DNA of 64,000 nt from Terribacillus aidingensis (GTDB lineage: Bacteria > Bacillota > Bacilli > Bacillales > Amphibacillaceae): positions 728,676-792,675 of the forward strand of contig NZ_OBEK01000002.1 in assembly GCF_900215625.1 (NCBI RefSeq). Direction: 5' to 3'. Under the pieces are notes generated by a model. It ran no database searches and was not told where the DNA came from. It saw nothing but the letters and a program-made list of their open reading frames with translations. Positions 8,172-17,744 of this stretch are shown here, piece by piece; positions within the stretch are counted from its first letter, which is position 1, and every line of letters starts with the position of its first letter. A program made the position numbers and the translations under genes.

Positions 8172-9633
8172 ATTCTGGAATATACCGCAGAATAGGCTTT
8201 CTAGCCGCTGTTGTTTCGTCCATTCTGCTGACAATCGTTGTATATGGTGCTTCTTGGACAATTTCTGGATTCTCTTCTGCGTCTTTTGCAATTTCCAGCA
8301 TCGTATCTATAAAGCTGTCTAGTGTTTCTTTAGCTTCTGTTTCTGTCGGTTCAATCATCAATGCCTCTTCTACATTCAGCGGGAAGTAAATGGTCGGCGG
8401 ATGATACCCGAAGTCAAGCAATCGTTTGGCAATGTCGAGTGTACGCACACCAAGTTTTTTCTGTTTGCGCCCTGACAGCACGAACTCATGCTTACAATGC
8501 TGTGTGTAAGGCAATTCAAATACTTCACTAAGACGGCGCATCATATAATTTGCGTTCAAAACCGCATATTCACTCACACGCTTCAGCCCCTCTGGCCCCA
8601 TCGTACGAATATACGTATAAGCCCGTACATTGATACCAAAGTTTCCGTAATACGGCTTCACCCGTCCGATTGATTCGGGACGATCTTCATCAAGAATGAC
8701 GATTCCGTCTAGTTTGCGGACAACAGGTTTTGGCAGGAAAGCGGCAAGCTCTTCAGAAACACCGACTGGGCCGGAACCTGGGCCGCCGCCTCCATGTGGT
8801 CCAGTGAATGTTTTATGCAAGTTCAAATGCACCACATCAAAGCCCATATCGCCAGGGCGGGTATAACCCATGATGGCGTTCAAGTTGGCACCGTCATAAT
8901 AAAGTTTTCCGCCAGCTTCATGTACAATTTCAGCCATTTCCAAGATATCTTTCTCAAACAGTCCGAGTGTATTTGGATTTGTCAGCATCAATGCAGCTGT
9001 ATCTTCTCCAACCAGACGTCTTAAATCATCCAAGTCTACAAGTCCCTGTTCATTTGATTTTACTGTGACAGCTTCGAAACCTGCTACAGTAGCAGAAGCT
9101 GGATTCGTACCGTGCGCGGTATCCGGAACAATTACCTTCGTCCTCTGGGTCTCCCCGTTCTTCTCATGAAGCGCTCGGATCATCATCAAGCCAGCCCATT
9201 CCCCATGTGCACCAGCTGCTGGTTGCAGGGACACATCATGCATACCGGTAATTTCCTTCAGCTGTTCCTGCAAATCAAACATTACTTCCAGCGCACCTTG
9301 CGCCGTTTTTGGATCTTGATACGGATGTATGTGACTGAAACCGTCCATCCGAATAATATCTTCGTTAATTTTCGGGTTGTACTTCATCGTACAAGAACCA
9401 AGCGGGTAGAAACCAGAATCGACACCGTAATTTCTTCGTGATAATGCTGTATAATGCCGTATTATTTGCAATTCACTCAGCTCAGGCAATGCTGCAGGCT
9501 CGGTGCGGATATATGCCGAATCGAATGCTTCTGCTGTGTCCGTTTCCGGTACATCAAGCGGCGGCAAGCTATATCCTGTTCTGCCAGTTTGAGAAAGTTC
9601 GAACAGCAACGGGAAATCTGTATTATTTTGCAT
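8170..9633 (-). CDS. gcvPB: Glycine dehydrogenase (decarboxylating) subunit 2, P-protein
   Basis: 487 residues, the usual size of the C-terminal half of the split P-protein. The PLP-lysine is in [18 protein letters not shown] (near residue 273). Other landmarks are YYDGANLNA and [13 protein letters not shown]. With GcvPA it decarboxylates glycine and passes the aminomethyl group to lipoyl-GcvH. The ATG lies within the end of gcvPA (11-bp overlap), so translation is probably coupled. Last gene of the gcvT-gcvPA-gcvPB operon. gcvH is not in the window. Confidence 0.96.
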   Translation of the reverse strand: MQNNTDFPLLFELSQTGRTGYSLPPLDVPETDTAEAFDSAYIRTEPAALPELSELQIIRHYTALSRRNYGVDSGFYPLGSCTMKYNPKINEDIIRMDGFSHIHPYQDPKTAQGALEVMFDLQEQLKEITGMHDVSLQPAAGAHGEWAGLMMIRALHEKNGETQRTKVIVPDTAHGTNPASATVAGFEAVTVKSNEQGLVDLDDLRRLVGEDTAALMLTNPNTLGLFEKDILEMAEIVHEAGGKLYYDGANLNAIMGYTRPGDMGFDVVHLNLHKTFTGPHGGGGPGSGPVGVSEELAAFLPKPVVRKLDGIVILDEDRPESIGRVKPYYGNFGINVRAYTYIRTMGPEGLKRVSEYAVLNANYMMRRLSEVFELPYTQHCKHEFVLSGRKQKKLGVRTLDIAKRLLDFGYHPPTIYFPLNVEEALMIEPTETEAKETLDSFIDTMLEIAKDAEENPEIVQEAPYTTIVSRMDETTAARKPILRYIPE

Positions 9634-10975
9634 GGAAAGCCGCCACCTCTCTTACGAATATGTCAATCTGTTCTTTCGTACGCTGCTCCGTCACAGCGAC
9701 CAGCATATGGTTTTTTAATCGATCATCCGTCCGTCCCAAGTGATATCCCCCGATAAACCCTTGTGCCAATAGATGATCTTGCAAAGCTTGTATATCACCA
9801 TTTACTTTGATAACAATTTCGTTAAAAAAGCTATGTTGAAACATAACTTCCAGCCCGTGTGCTTCGAGCTGTTTTTTCATGTATTGCGCTTTTTGTACAT
9901 TTAAGTAAGCCATTTCAGCTAAGCCCTGTTTCCCCAATGCGCTCATTGCCACAGAAGAAGCCAAAGCATTCAGCGCTTGGTTGGAGCAAATATTTGATGT
10001 TGCCTTGTCTCGACGGATATGCTGTTCACGTGCTTGCAGCGTCAAGACGAAACCGCGCCTTCCTTCTTCATCCTTTGTTTGTCCGATCAGTCGTCCCGGC
10101 AGCTTTCGCATCAATTTGGATGAGCTGGCAAAATAGCCGCAATGCGGGCCGCCAAATTGTGCTGGTATACCGAACACCTGTGTATCGCCCACAACGATAT
10201 CAGCTCCGAAATTTCCTGGTGGTGTCAAAAAGCCCAATGCTAGCGGATTGCTGGAAACAACCATCATTGCTTTCGGCTGTGTATGAAGGATTGTACGAAT
10301 GTCAGCTAGTGCTTCTACTTGGCCGAAGAAGTTCGGATACTGCACGATGACACTCGCAGTTTCTTCATCAATAGCTTCTTGCAGTGCTTCTAAATCTGTC
10401 ACACCGTCTTTATGCGGAATCGTTACTACTTCCAATCGCTGTCCTCTGCAATAGGAATCAATCACCTGACGCGATTCCGGGTGGACAGCTTCTGATACAA
10501 TAATCTTTTTCTTTTTGGTATGACCGGCACTTAATGTTGCAGCTTCTGCAAGCGCCGTTCCGCCATCATACATAGAGCTGTTCGCCACATCCATTCCCGT
10601 CAGTTCGGCAATCATCGTTTGGAACTCAAAGATAGCTTGAAGTTCGCCTTGCGATATTTCTGGCTGATACGGCGTATAAGCTGTGTAAAACTCAGATCGG
10701 GAAATTACGTGATCGACGATGGAAGGAATATAGTGGTCATACACACCTGCACCTAAGAAGGATGCATGTGTTTTCATCGTCACATTTTGATTGGCCAGTG
10801 CGGCAAGTTCTGCTTTCAATTCGCCTTCACTTCTTGGTTCCTTAATCTGAAGCGGCTTCTTAAGCCGTACTGCATCTGGAATATCTGCGAAAAGCGCTTC
10901 GGTATCCTTTACACCTATCGTTTGCAGCATGTCTTTCTTATCTTGCTCTGTCATCGGTAAGTATCTGAAATCCAT
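9623..10975 (-). CDS. gcvPA: Glycine dehydrogenase (decarboxylating) subunit 1, P-protein
   Basis: 450 residues from [20 protein letters not shown], which matches the family N-terminus; GGGGGAT lies 8 bp upstream, so the longer open frame reaching 11083 is not used. Contains the GcvPA signatures [32 protein letters not shown] and [10 protein letters not shown]. It pairs with GcvPB to form the PLP enzyme of the glycine cleavage system. It follows gcvT by 13 bp, a typical Bacillaceae arrangement. Confidence 0.96.
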   Translation of the reverse strand: MDFRYLPMTEQDKKDMLQTIGVKDTEALFADIPDAVRLKKPLQIKEPRSEGELKAELAALANQNVTMKTHASFLGAGVYDHYIPSIVDHVISRSEFYTAYTPYQPEISQGELQAIFEFQTMIAELTGMDVANSSMYDGGTALAEAATLSAGHTKKKKIIVSEAVHPESRQVIDSYCRGQRLEVVTIPHKDGVTDLEALQEAIDEETASVIVQYPNFFGQVEALADIRTILHTQPKAMMVVSSNPLALGFLTPPGNFGADIVVGDTQVFGIPAQFGGPHCGYFASSSKLMRKLPGRLIGQTKDEEGRRGFVLTLQAREQHIRRDKATSNICSNQALNALASSVAMSALGKQGLAEMAYLNVQKAQYMKKQLEAHGLEVMFQHSFFNEIVIKVNGDIQALQDHLLAQGFIGGYHLGRTDDRLKNHMLVAVTEQRTKEQIDIFVREVAAFHAK

Positions 10976-10988
10976 GGCTAATATCCCC

Positions 10989-12092
10989 CTATGTCCGCTT
11001 ATAGAATGGTAGTGTGACAACCTTGGCTTGCAGCCGTTTCTTTCTAATCTGCACGTCGACGATGTCACCTTCCTTGGCTGCATCTGTACGCAATAGCGCT
11101 AATCCGATCGATTTATCCAGCGTTGGTGACTTGGTTCCTGTTGTTACGGCACCTATTTGTTCCTCGCCAGAATAAACCGGATAGCCATGGCGAGGTATTC
11201 CCTTATCCAGCATCTCAATACCAACAAGCTTTCTAGCTGTTCCGTTCTCTTTTTGCTCTTTTAAGACTGCTTTGCCAATAAAATCAGCAGCGATGTTCGT
11301 TTTCACAGCAAACCCGATACCTGCTTCAATTGGCGAAATATCTTTTGTCAGTTCATTTCCATATAAAGGTAAATTTGCTTCAAAGCGAAGTGTATCCCTT
11401 GCTCCTAACCCTACTGGATTGAGACCAAACGCAGTTCCTGCAACCAGTATGGTTTCCCAGACAGCCTGGCCGCTAGCTGCCGGACCATAAATTTCAAAGC
11501 CATCTTCGCCTGTGTAACCGGTACGGGAAATTAGAAATTCTCCCTCGACACCAGTGAGCTGAACCGGATAAGCAAATCGGAAAAATGAAATTTCCGATAA
11601 TTTCTCATCCGTGAGCTGCTGCAGGATTTTCTCCGCAAGCGGTCCTTGTAAAGCTACTTGCATATAAGCTTCTGACAGGTTTTCAATTTTCACGCCATCA
11701 CGTTTATGCGAAAGCAGCCATTGGAAATCCTTTTCTGTGTTGGAAGCATTCACCACTAACAAATATCGATTTTCTTCCAGCATATAAACAATCAGATCAT
11801 CCACCGTACCGCCATTTTCATAGCACATAATACTGTATTGTGCTTTATTTGGAACGAGCAGTTCGATATTATTCGTCAAGACATACTGCAAGAAGTCCTT
11901 GCTTTTCGGACCATGAACAAGAATCTCCCCCATATGAGATACATCGAATAAGCCAGCTGTTTTGCGAACTGCATGGTGCTCTTCTTGGATGCCGCTGAAC
12001 TGAACAGGCAGATCCCAACCGCCGAAATCAATTGTCTTGCTGTTTGCCTGATAGGCAGGATAAATTGGTGTTCTTTTCAACTCACTCATCAT
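10989..12092 (-). CDS. gcvT: Glycine cleavage system aminomethyltransferase, T-protein
   Basis: 367 residues. The start region [28 protein letters not shown], the DVSHMGEI folate/active-site segment and [13 protein letters not shown] are classic GcvT features. It transfers the methylene group from the lipoyl arm of GcvH to tetrahydrofolate, releasing ammonia. First gene of the gcv operon, with GAGGAGAAGG just upstream; either of two adjacent ATG codons could start. Its leader holds a tandem glycine riboswitch and terminator. Confidence 0.96.
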   Translation of the reverse strand: MMSELKRTPIYPAYQANSKTIDFGGWDLPVQFSGIQEEHHAVRKTAGLFDVSHMGEILVHGPKSKDFLQYVLTNNIELLVPNKAQYSIMCYENGGTVDDLIVYMLEENRYLLVVNASNTEKDFQWLLSHKRDGVKIENLSEAYMQVALQGPLAEKILQQLTDEKLSEISFFRFAYPVQLTGVEGEFLISRTGYTGEDGFEIYGPAASGQAVWETILVAGTAFGLNPVGLGARDTLRFEANLPLYGNELTKDISPIEAGIGFAVKTNIAADFIGKAVLKEQKENGTARKLVGIEMLDKGIPRHGYPVYSGEEQIGAVTTGTKSPTLDKSIGLALLRTDAAKEGDIVDVQIRKKRLQAKVVTLPFYKRT

Positions 12093-12122
12093 CCTTCTCC
12101 TCTCTTATGTACCTCGCAACAT

Positions 12123-12162
12123 AAAAACAGAGCCCATCTCAAATACTGCTTGAGGGGCTCTG
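12123..12162 (-). terminator. Riboswitch-controlled terminator in the gcvT leader
   Basis: On minus, CAGAGCCC pairs with GGGCTCTG and CTCAA with TTGAG, followed by TTTTTAT. Its 5' arm begins in the last helix of the second glycine aptamer (GGACAGAG), so glycine binding and terminator formation are mutually exclusive. This is the expected ON-switch logic. Confidence 0.9.
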
Positions 12163-12325
12163 TCCATTTACCAGAAAGTTTCTTAGTCGTCGAAGGACGA
12201 TAATTGCTTCTTGGGTGGCTTCCGCGGAAGCACTCTCCAGAGTTGCGTCGTGCTGGAGTTCTTTTGCCTGAGAGATTCACTCAATATTTGCTCCTTCGGC
12301 GCCGCATAAACGCGGTCTCTCCTCC
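12163..12325 (-). promoter_or_regulatory. Tandem glycine riboswitch upstream of gcvT
   Basis: Read on minus, aptamer 1 shows GGAGAGACC, GCGCCGAAGGAGCAA and AATCTCTCAGGCAAAAG. Aptamer 2 shows CTCTGGAGAG, CACCCAAGAAGCAA and TTTCTGGTAAATGGACAGAG. These are the conserved blocks of the two glycine aptamers joined by a short linker. Glycine binding prevents the downstream terminator and switches on gcvT-gcvPA-gcvPB to use glycine as a one-carbon source. Confidence 0.95.
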
Positions 12326-12366
12326 AACATTCACTCGCGATTTATGAAATTAGGAAAACGCGGGCA

Positions 12367-12375
12367 TACTAACAG
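12367..12375 (-). promoter_or_regulatory. Possible extended -10 promoter of the gcv operon
   Basis: TGTTAGTAT on minus fits a TGn extended -10, about 42 bp before the first aptamer. A convincing -35 at 17 bp is not visible, so this is tentative. Confidence 0.35.
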
Positions 12376-12402
12376 ACAATCAACTTATTAAAAAAGCAAA
12401 AT

Positions 12403-12438
12403 CCAAACATTCTAATAAAATTATTGGATAATGTTTGG
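12403..12438. repeat. 9-bp inverted repeat between gcvT leader and yqhH
   Basis: CCAAACATT (12403-12411) and AATGTTTGG (12430-12438) are perfect inverted copies separated by an AT-rich 18-bp spacer. There is no T-run, so it is not a standard terminator. It may be an operator or protein-binding dyad controlling either divergent gene. Confidence 0.6.
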
Positions 12439-12532
12439 TTTCAGCATCATTATAACATAACATTTTTAAAAAGTGTCGATCTTTTTATAGCTTTTTCTCT
12501 GAAACTCCGAAGAATAAGGAGATGAAACCATT

Positions 12533-14188
12533 ATGCAGGCGCATGTAAAAGATGATCAATTGTTCATCGAAAAGATGCATGATATTGTACAGCAAGAAGC
12601 AGAAACAGTGTCATGGGAACATTTCCAAATGGCTTACACAGCTGCTAAAGCAACGAATATTGATACGTTTACCGGTTTAGTCGCACCTGGTTATCTTCCG
12701 CATATGACCTTTCACCCCCATCAGCTGGAAGCAAGCCGGCGTGTTGTAGAAGAGATGAACGGACGCGCAATATTGGCGGACGAAGTGGGTCTCGGAAAAA
12801 CAATTGAAGCAGGACTTGTGTTAAAAGAATTGATGATCCGCGGTTTGGTAAAGAAGGTTCTTTTACTCGTACCTGCATCACTTGTTAATCAGTGGGTAAA
12901 TGAGCTGAACAGTAAATTCCATATTCCAGCTGCTTCACAGCGTAAGCAATACGTATGGGAACATTATGATGTAATCGTCTCATCCATTGATTTAGCAAAA
13001 CGTACGCCGCACAGGGAAATCATTCTGGAACAAGATTATGATTTTGTGCTGATTGATGAAGCGCATAAATTGAAGAACAGCCGAACAAAGAATTATAGCT
13101 TTATTCAATCGCTAAAAAAGAAATATTGCCTGCTTCTGACCGCTACTCCTGTGCAAAATAAGCTTAGCGATATTTATAACCTTGTATCTCTTTTGAAGCC
13201 TGGTTACTTAGGCAGTTACAAACAATTCAAAGATACATATGGAGACGATCGAAATGATTTAGAGCAGCATCATTATTTAAAAGAACTGATTCGCAAAGTG
13301 ATGGTCCGCAACCGTCGCGATGACACGGGGCTGCAGTGGACGAAACGGAAAGTAGAAACCGTTTGGATTGATTTTGAGGATGCAGAAAGAGACGTTTACG
13401 ATACGATGCAAGACTCTACTAGCGCTGCTGCAACATTCGCTAGAATTACCTTGCTTCGTGAGCTATGCAGTTCCAGGGAAGCAGCCTATTTGTCGATGAA
13501 GAAAATGGTCGAGGAGAATCCGCAGTCAAGCGACGTGTATCTTCCGCTCATGCAAGCCATTGAAAAACTGCCTCATCACAGCAAGGCATTGAAAGTGATT
13601 GAACTCATTAAAGCAGCACCAGCGGGGGAAAAGTTTATTATCTTCACCGAATATCGCGCCTCGCAGTTTTATCTGCAATGGATGTTGAAGCAGCATGACA
13701 TCTCTTCCGTTCCGTTCCGCGGCGGTTTTAAAGCCGGTAAAAAAGATTGGATGCGCGAATTATTCGAAAAGCATGCCCAAGTATTAATTGCTACTGAAGC
13801 TGGCGGCGAAGGAATCAACTTGCAATTTTGCAGCAATATGATCAATTACGATTTGCCATGGAATCCGATGCGGCTGGAACAGCGAATTGGTCGAATCCAC
13901 CGTTTTGGTCAGGAAAACGACGTTCAAATCTATAACTTTGCTGTACGAGATACATTAGAGGCACATATTCTTGAATTGTTATATAAGAAGATCAATCTAT
14001 TCGAACGGGTTATTGGTAATCTAGACCACATTCTTGCCGAACTGCAAGTGCCGGATATGGAAAAAGAAATCAAACGTATTTTCGCTGATTCCAGGTCAGA
14101 CGGCGAAATCAAAGTGAAGCTCGATAATCTGACTGCCGTAATCAGCGAAACTGGTGAGCAGATCGAAAGGAGTAAAATGCATGGATAG
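12533..14188 (+). CDS. yqhH: SNF2/DEAD-like helicase YqhH
   Basis: 551 residues. SNF2 helicase motifs in order: I ILADEVGLGKTIEAG (near 82), Ia LLLVPASLVNQW, II DEAH in VLIDEAHKLKNSRT, III LLTATPVQN, then the C-terminal helicase domain with FIIFTEYRASQFYLQWM, ATEAGGEGINLQFC and EQRIGRIHRFGQ. This is an ATP-dependent DNA translocase; the substrate is not known. Length matches B. subtilis YqhH. AAGGAGATG precedes the ATG. It overlaps yqhG by 8 bp. Divergent from the gcv operon, as in B. subtilis. Confidence 0.93.
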   Translation: MQAHVKDDQLFIEKMHDIVQQEAETVSWEHFQMAYTAAKATNIDTFTGLVAPGYLPHMTFHPHQLEASRRVVEEMNGRAILADEVGLGKTIEAGLVLKELMIRGLVKKVLLLVPASLVNQWVNELNSKFHIPAASQRKQYVWEHYDVIVSSIDLAKRTPHREIILEQDYDFVLIDEAHKLKNSRTKNYSFIQSLKKKYCLLLTATPVQNKLSDIYNLVSLLKPGYLGSYKQFKDTYGDDRNDLEQHHYLKELIRKVMVRNRRDDTGLQWTKRKVETVWIDFEDAERDVYDTMQDSTSAAATFARITLLRELCSSREAAYLSMKKMVEENPQSSDVYLPLMQAIEKLPHHSKALKVIELIKAAPAGEKFIIFTEYRASQFYLQWMLKQHDISSVPFRGGFKAGKKDWMRELFEKHAQVLIATEAGGEGINLQFCSNMINYDLPWNPMRLEQRIGRIHRFGQENDVQIYNFAVRDTLEAHILELLYKKINLFERVIGNLDHILAELQVPDMEKEIKRIFADSRSDGEIKVKLDNLTAVISETGEQIERSKMHG

Positions 14189-15020
14189 ACACATACTGCA
14201 TCAATTCCTGCGCAAATTCTTTATCTCAAATGGCTGTCAGCTGCTAGAGGAAAACGACGGTCTGCTCCGCATTCAGCTTACACCTGCACTGGATGAAGAA
14301 TTGATGAATCGCCCCTTTTATTGGCGTTATAAAAAGAAGCTCGGCCAAGAAGGCGAACCAATGGAGCTCACCCTGCTAACGGACCCAGAACAGACAGCAG
14401 AAAAAGCAGAGCATATTCATTTTGGCAGCCCGCGTCTGCATCAAATATTTCGTCTTATTCGTTCATCTGCTCAAGTGGCCCGACTTTATGAGAAACTAGA
14501 CACCAATTCCAGGACAGCTTTGTATCCATGGCTGATCCGCAACATGAGTGTGCATTTTTCCGGTAAGCGCAAACGAACGGAAACGCACTCTGTCGGTTTG
14601 CAGCTCTTAAACGGGCAATTCATGACAAATGCAATGGAAAACTTCACTAATTTAGATTTCAAGCAGCAAATTAGTGATCATTGTTACTGCCTATCCCCTG
14701 TTATCCGCTACCCTAGCGGCTACCAGCGGATCAGCAGCTACATGCTAGCGTATTTGGATACACTTGATACCGGCTGGGTGACAGAAACGACGAGCGTACT
14801 CGAACAGGAAAAAAGCTTATTAGCCCACTTTTTTGATCCAAACAGCCAAGAAGAACAGGATGAGGAGCTTCGGCAAGAACGAGCAGCTTTATACGATAAC
14901 GAGCTAGCTGCCTTGAACCGCCGATTAACACCTTCTATCCACATTGAAACGATTAATGCCGGCATCTTTTACTTATCAGAAAAAACATCGCGGCAGCTGC
15001 TTCAAAAAAAAGAGGCCTGA
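14181..15020 (+). CDS. yqhG: YqhG family protein of unknown function
   Basis: 279 residues starting MDRHILHQFLRKFFISNGCQ. Recognisable YqhG segments are LTPALDEELMNRPFYWRYKKK and EHIHFGSPRLHQIFRLI. A glutamate/glutamine-rich helix near residues 225-250 looks like a coiled coil. Function unknown; constant linkage to the helicase gene yqhH and the 8-bp overlap suggest they act together (inference). AAAGGAG upstream of ATG 14181. Ends in a strong terminator. Confidence 0.87.
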   Translation: MDRHILHQFLRKFFISNGCQLLEENDGLLRIQLTPALDEELMNRPFYWRYKKKLGQEGEPMELTLLTDPEQTAEKAEHIHFGSPRLHQIFRLIRSSAQVARLYEKLDTNSRTALYPWLIRNMSVHFSGKRKRTETHSVGLQLLNGQFMTNAMENFTNLDFKQQISDHCYCLSPVIRYPSGYQRISSYMLAYLDTLDTGWVTETTSVLEQEKSLLAHFFDPNSQEEQDEELRQERAALYDNELAALNRRLTPSIHIETINAGIFYLSEKTSRQLLQKKEA

Positions 15021-15047
15021 ACATAGCGTTCGGGCCTCTTACTTTTT
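15010..15047 (+). terminator. Terminator after yqhG
   Basis: Stem AAGAGGCCTGAAC / GTTCGGGCCTCTT (one G-T pair) with loop ATAGC, then ACTTTTT. It overlaps the 3' end of yqzE on the other strand. Confidence 0.85.
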
Positions 15048-15206
15048 GCGGCGGAATAATAGTTTAAAAGCGAACGGCAAGACACCGAACCACTTTCCGT
15101 GCAGCTGATGTTTTTCCTTTTCTTTCAGCTTCTTTTCAGGTTTTGGTGTATCCATTTTTTTCACCAGCTCCTGGGTAACGAATCGGAAGTAATCATTAGA
15201 AGACAT
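15039..15206 (-). CDS. yqzE: Small protein YqzE
   Basis: 55-residue reading frame starting MSSNDYFRFVTQELVKKMD, followed by a lysine/glutamate-rich stretch and ending WFGVLPFAFKLLFRRKK, a pattern that fits YqzE found beside comG in Bacillus. It is highly charged with one short hydrophobic patch at the C-terminus. Function unknown. AAGGGG lies 10 bp before the ATG. It converges with yqhG (sharing the terminator) and is divergent from comGA. Confidence 0.78.
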   Translation of the reverse strand: MSSNDYFRFVTQELVKKMDTPKPEKKLKEKEKHQLHGKWFGVLPFAFKLLFRRKK

Positions 15207-15273
15207 AAACAATACCCCTTCTTACTTTTACTTGTATGGTAACCAAATTCGTTCTTCTCTATACCAGAATGGT

Positions 15274-15308
15274 AAAACTGCATGTTTTGTTAGTAAAATC
15301 AACATTTT
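15274..15308 (+). promoter_or_regulatory. ComK-box-like AT motifs upstream of comGA
   Basis: Two A4/T4 dyads occur: AAAA-N7-TTTT at 15274-15288 and AAAA-N6-TTTT at 15295-15308. Their starts are 21 bp apart, two helical turns, so both face the same side of the helix as ComK sites require. They end 89 bp before the comGA start. ComK is the competence activator of comG in B. subtilis; function here is inferred. Confidence 0.6.
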
Positions 15309-15397
15309 CTCCGTGCTAGAACCATGGAAACTGTTCATTCCATAAGGTGACAAGCTATTTTTCTTCGGGTATTGTATGCTCAAAGGAGGTAATGCAC

Positions 15398-16453
15398 ATG
15401 CAGGAAAGTCCTTCCGTTATTGCAGAAAGCTTGTTGGAAAAAGCAATTGAGCAGCATGCATCTGATATCCATTTCACACCAGATACCAATGAAACAAATG
15501 TCTACATGCGAATTCATGGAAAAAGAGTTCTTGCAAACCGCATCTCTACGTTATCATTCCGAAAACTGATTGCTTATTATAAGTTTATTAGCGGCATGGA
15601 TATTGGAGAAATGCAAAAACCTCAGGATGGAGCGATGCCATTTACGTATAAAGGACAGCAGCACTATTCCCTTCGGTTATCGACATTGCCGCTGAAACAG
15701 TTAGAAAGCTTAGCTATCCGCATTCTGCCCCAAAGTGATGCCCCCATGTTAGAAAAACTTTTCCTTTTTCCATTTCAATTGCAGTTACTGCGGCAGCTGT
15801 TAACGGAGCAAACAGGCATTATTTTGTTTACTGGCCCAACTGGCAGCGGTAAAACAACAATGATGTATGCTATTCTCCAAGATCTGCTTCGCAGCAAAGC
15901 ATGCCAAGCAATAACGTTAGAGGACCCTATAGAGAAAAAAATGGACAATTTATTGCAAGTACAAGTGAACGAAAAAGCCGGGCTTACGTACCAAGCAGGT
16001 TTGAAAGCAGCACTTCGCCATGACCCAGATGTGTTAATGATTGGAGAAATAAGAGATGAATCTACCGCCAGTTTTGCTTTTGAAACAGCACGTACCGGCC
16101 ATCTCGTCATCAGCACCCTACATGCCAGAAATGCAGCAGGCGCTATTCACCGGTTGCAGGAAATGGGGATTCCGATCGCAGACCTCCAGCACACGTTAAT
16201 CGGTGTCGCCTCGCTGGAGTTACTTCCGATTCAGCAGCCGTATCCATCTCGTGCCGCTATTATGGAACTTGCAAATGCCCATCACATACATCATCTGCTC
16301 CACAATTCAAAGTCGTCTTTCCTGACTTTTGCTGAACTTAGGAGGAAAGCCTATGCATACGGTTTTGTTAAAGAAGAAATGGATTACAATCAGAAAAACA
16401 GACATGCTGTTGTCTACGGAGCAGCAAATACAGTTTCTGAAGCAGCTCCATAG
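15398..16453 (+). CDS. comGA: Competence pseudopilus ATPase ComGA
   Basis: 351 residues, a GspE/PilB-type secretion ATPase. Visible elements: HASDIHFTP near the N-terminus, Walker A GPTGSGKTTMM, Asp box ITLEDPIE, Walker B ALRHDPDVLMIGEIRDE and the His box TGHLVISTLHARNA. It drives assembly of the competence pilus for DNA uptake, at the inner membrane face. ATG 15398 lies 8 bp after AAAGGAGG. First gene of comGA-GG; its last 101 bp overlap comGB. Confidence 0.95.
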   Translation: MQESPSVIAESLLEKAIEQHASDIHFTPDTNETNVYMRIHGKRVLANRISTLSFRKLIAYYKFISGMDIGEMQKPQDGAMPFTYKGQQHYSLRLSTLPLKQLESLAIRILPQSDAPMLEKLFLFPFQLQLLRQLLTEQTGIILFTGPTGSGKTTMMYAILQDLLRSKACQAITLEDPIEKKMDNLLQVQVNEKAGLTYQAGLKAALRHDPDVLMIGEIRDESTASFAFETARTGHLVISTLHARNAAGAIHRLQEMGIPIADLQHTLIGVASLELLPIQQPYPSRAAIMELANAHHIHHLLHNSKSSFLTFAELRRKAYAYGFVKEEMDYNQKNRHAVVYGAANTVSEAAP

Positions 16454-17417
16454 GCTTCGAACACGAGGATATGATATGGCCCGTTCGCTGGATTTTCTCC
16501 ACTGGCAGCCGCAATGGCGAGCTGTTACCAACAAGCTGCAATCTGGATTACAGCAAGGGATGAGACTGGATGAAGCTTTTTCTTTTGCCCGCTTCTCGGA
16601 AGTCATTGTCATTCATCTTTACGTTGCACATCACGATGGCAATCTGGAAGAAGCTCTTGCCAGAAGCTATGGTACCTTACAGAAACAAATGCAGCAGCTG
16701 AACAAGTTTAAGAAGGTCACCCGCTATCCGCTGTTTTTACTGTTCAGTATTTTTATGCTGCTGTTATTTGTAAAGCTATATGTTTACCCTTCTTTTCTTA
16801 ACCTCTTTACTTACTCTGCTGAGTCAGCAGATCTTCTGCGTTTCTTCTCCGGTCTTGTCAATATGCTGCTCATGGGAAGTATTCTTCTCGCAATTGCTGC
16901 TGCTTGTTTCTTCGTATTTCAAAGGTACATCCGAAGAAACTGGACGGCTGCAAAGAAACGTCCGTATTTGGAAAAGCTTCCTCTGGTCAGCCGGATATTT
17001 CGCACACAAACTAGTTTTCAATTTGCTATTCAGCTAGGCAACCTGCTCACCGCAGGTCTATCTTTTTACGAAAGTCTGCAGCTGCTTAGTAAGCAGCATT
17101 ATCATGATATTCTCCAATTATATTGCAGCTCCTTACTTCATCAGCTCGCCTCCGGTCATACACTAACCGAATGCCTCTCTGCATATCCGCTTCTGGATGC
17201 ACAGCTTCAGAATATATTGCGCACGGAAGAAGATGCTGATTCCCAAGCAAAAGATTTACTTATGTATGCCGAGATTACGACTTCTAAAATGGAAGAAAAA
17301 ATGAAAACTGTCCTTCAGCTCCTCCAACCTGCACTGCTTTGTATTATGGCTTTATGTATTATTATTGTTTACTTGTCACTGCTGCTTCCGATGTTTCAAA
17401 TGGTTCATACATTATAA
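16353..17417 (+). CDS. comGB: Competence pilus platform protein ComGB
   Basis: 354 residues, GspF/PilC-like. Two cytosolic four-helix domains alternate with three membrane segments (about 130-150, 175-200 and 325-350). It is the membrane platform on which ComGA acts. AGGAGG at 16341-16346 supports the ATG at 16353, giving a 101-bp overlap with comGA; a later ATG at 16404 (MLLSTEQQ) aligns better with the B. subtilis N-terminus but has no ribosome site. Same operon as comGA. Confidence 0.92.
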   Translation: MHTVLLKKKWITIRKTDMLLSTEQQIQFLKQLHRLRTRGYDMARSLDFLHWQPQWRAVTNKLQSGLQQGMRLDEAFSFARFSEVIVIHLYVAHHDGNLEEALARSYGTLQKQMQQLNKFKKVTRYPLFLLFSIFMLLLFVKLYVYPSFLNLFTYSAESADLLRFFSGLVNMLLMGSILLAIAAACFFVFQRYIRRNWTAAKKRPYLEKLPLVSRIFRTQTSFQFAIQLGNLLTAGLSFYESLQLLSKQHYHDILQLYCSSLLHQLASGHTLTECLSAYPLLDAQLQNILRTEEDADSQAKDLLMYAEITTSKMEEKMKTVLQLLQPALLCIMALCIIIVYLSLLLPMFQMVHTL

Positions 17418-17432
17418 AAGCGAGGGAAACCC

Positions 17433-17744
17433 ATGAAAAATGAAAAAGGTTTTACTTTAATTGAAATGCTTATTGTCCTGCTGGTCATTTCTGTGCTGAT
17501 GATTCTGATTGTACCCAATTTAGCGGATAAAAATGAACATGTTCAATCAGAAGGCTGTGAAGCTCTTGTGAAATTAGCAGAAAGCCAAGTTGAAACATAT
17601 CGGATTGACCATGGCACAGCACCGACAACTATAGCACAGCTCGAAGACGGTTACTTGACTGAAAGCACTTGTCAAGGCGGGAAGCGTCAGCTCGCAATCA
17701 GCTCTGCCGGTGAGGTTTCTTTAATTGATGTACCAAGTTCCTAA
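17433..17744 (+). CDS. comGC: Major competence pseudopilin ComGC
   Basis: 103 residues. The class III prepilin signal is MKNEKGFTLIEMLIVLLVIS: cleavage by ComC falls after the Gly before Phe, with Glu at +5 and a long hydrophobic helix. Two Cys residues (EGCEAL and ESTCQGG) can make the intramolecular disulfide typical of ComGC. It is the main subunit of the competence pilus. GCGAGGGAAACCC is the ribosome site. Confidence 0.95.
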   Translation: MKNEKGFTLIEMLIVLLVISVLMILIVPNLADKNEHVQSEGCEALVKLAESQVETYRIDHGTAPTTIAQLEDGYLTESTCQGGKRQLAISSAGEVSLIDVPSS

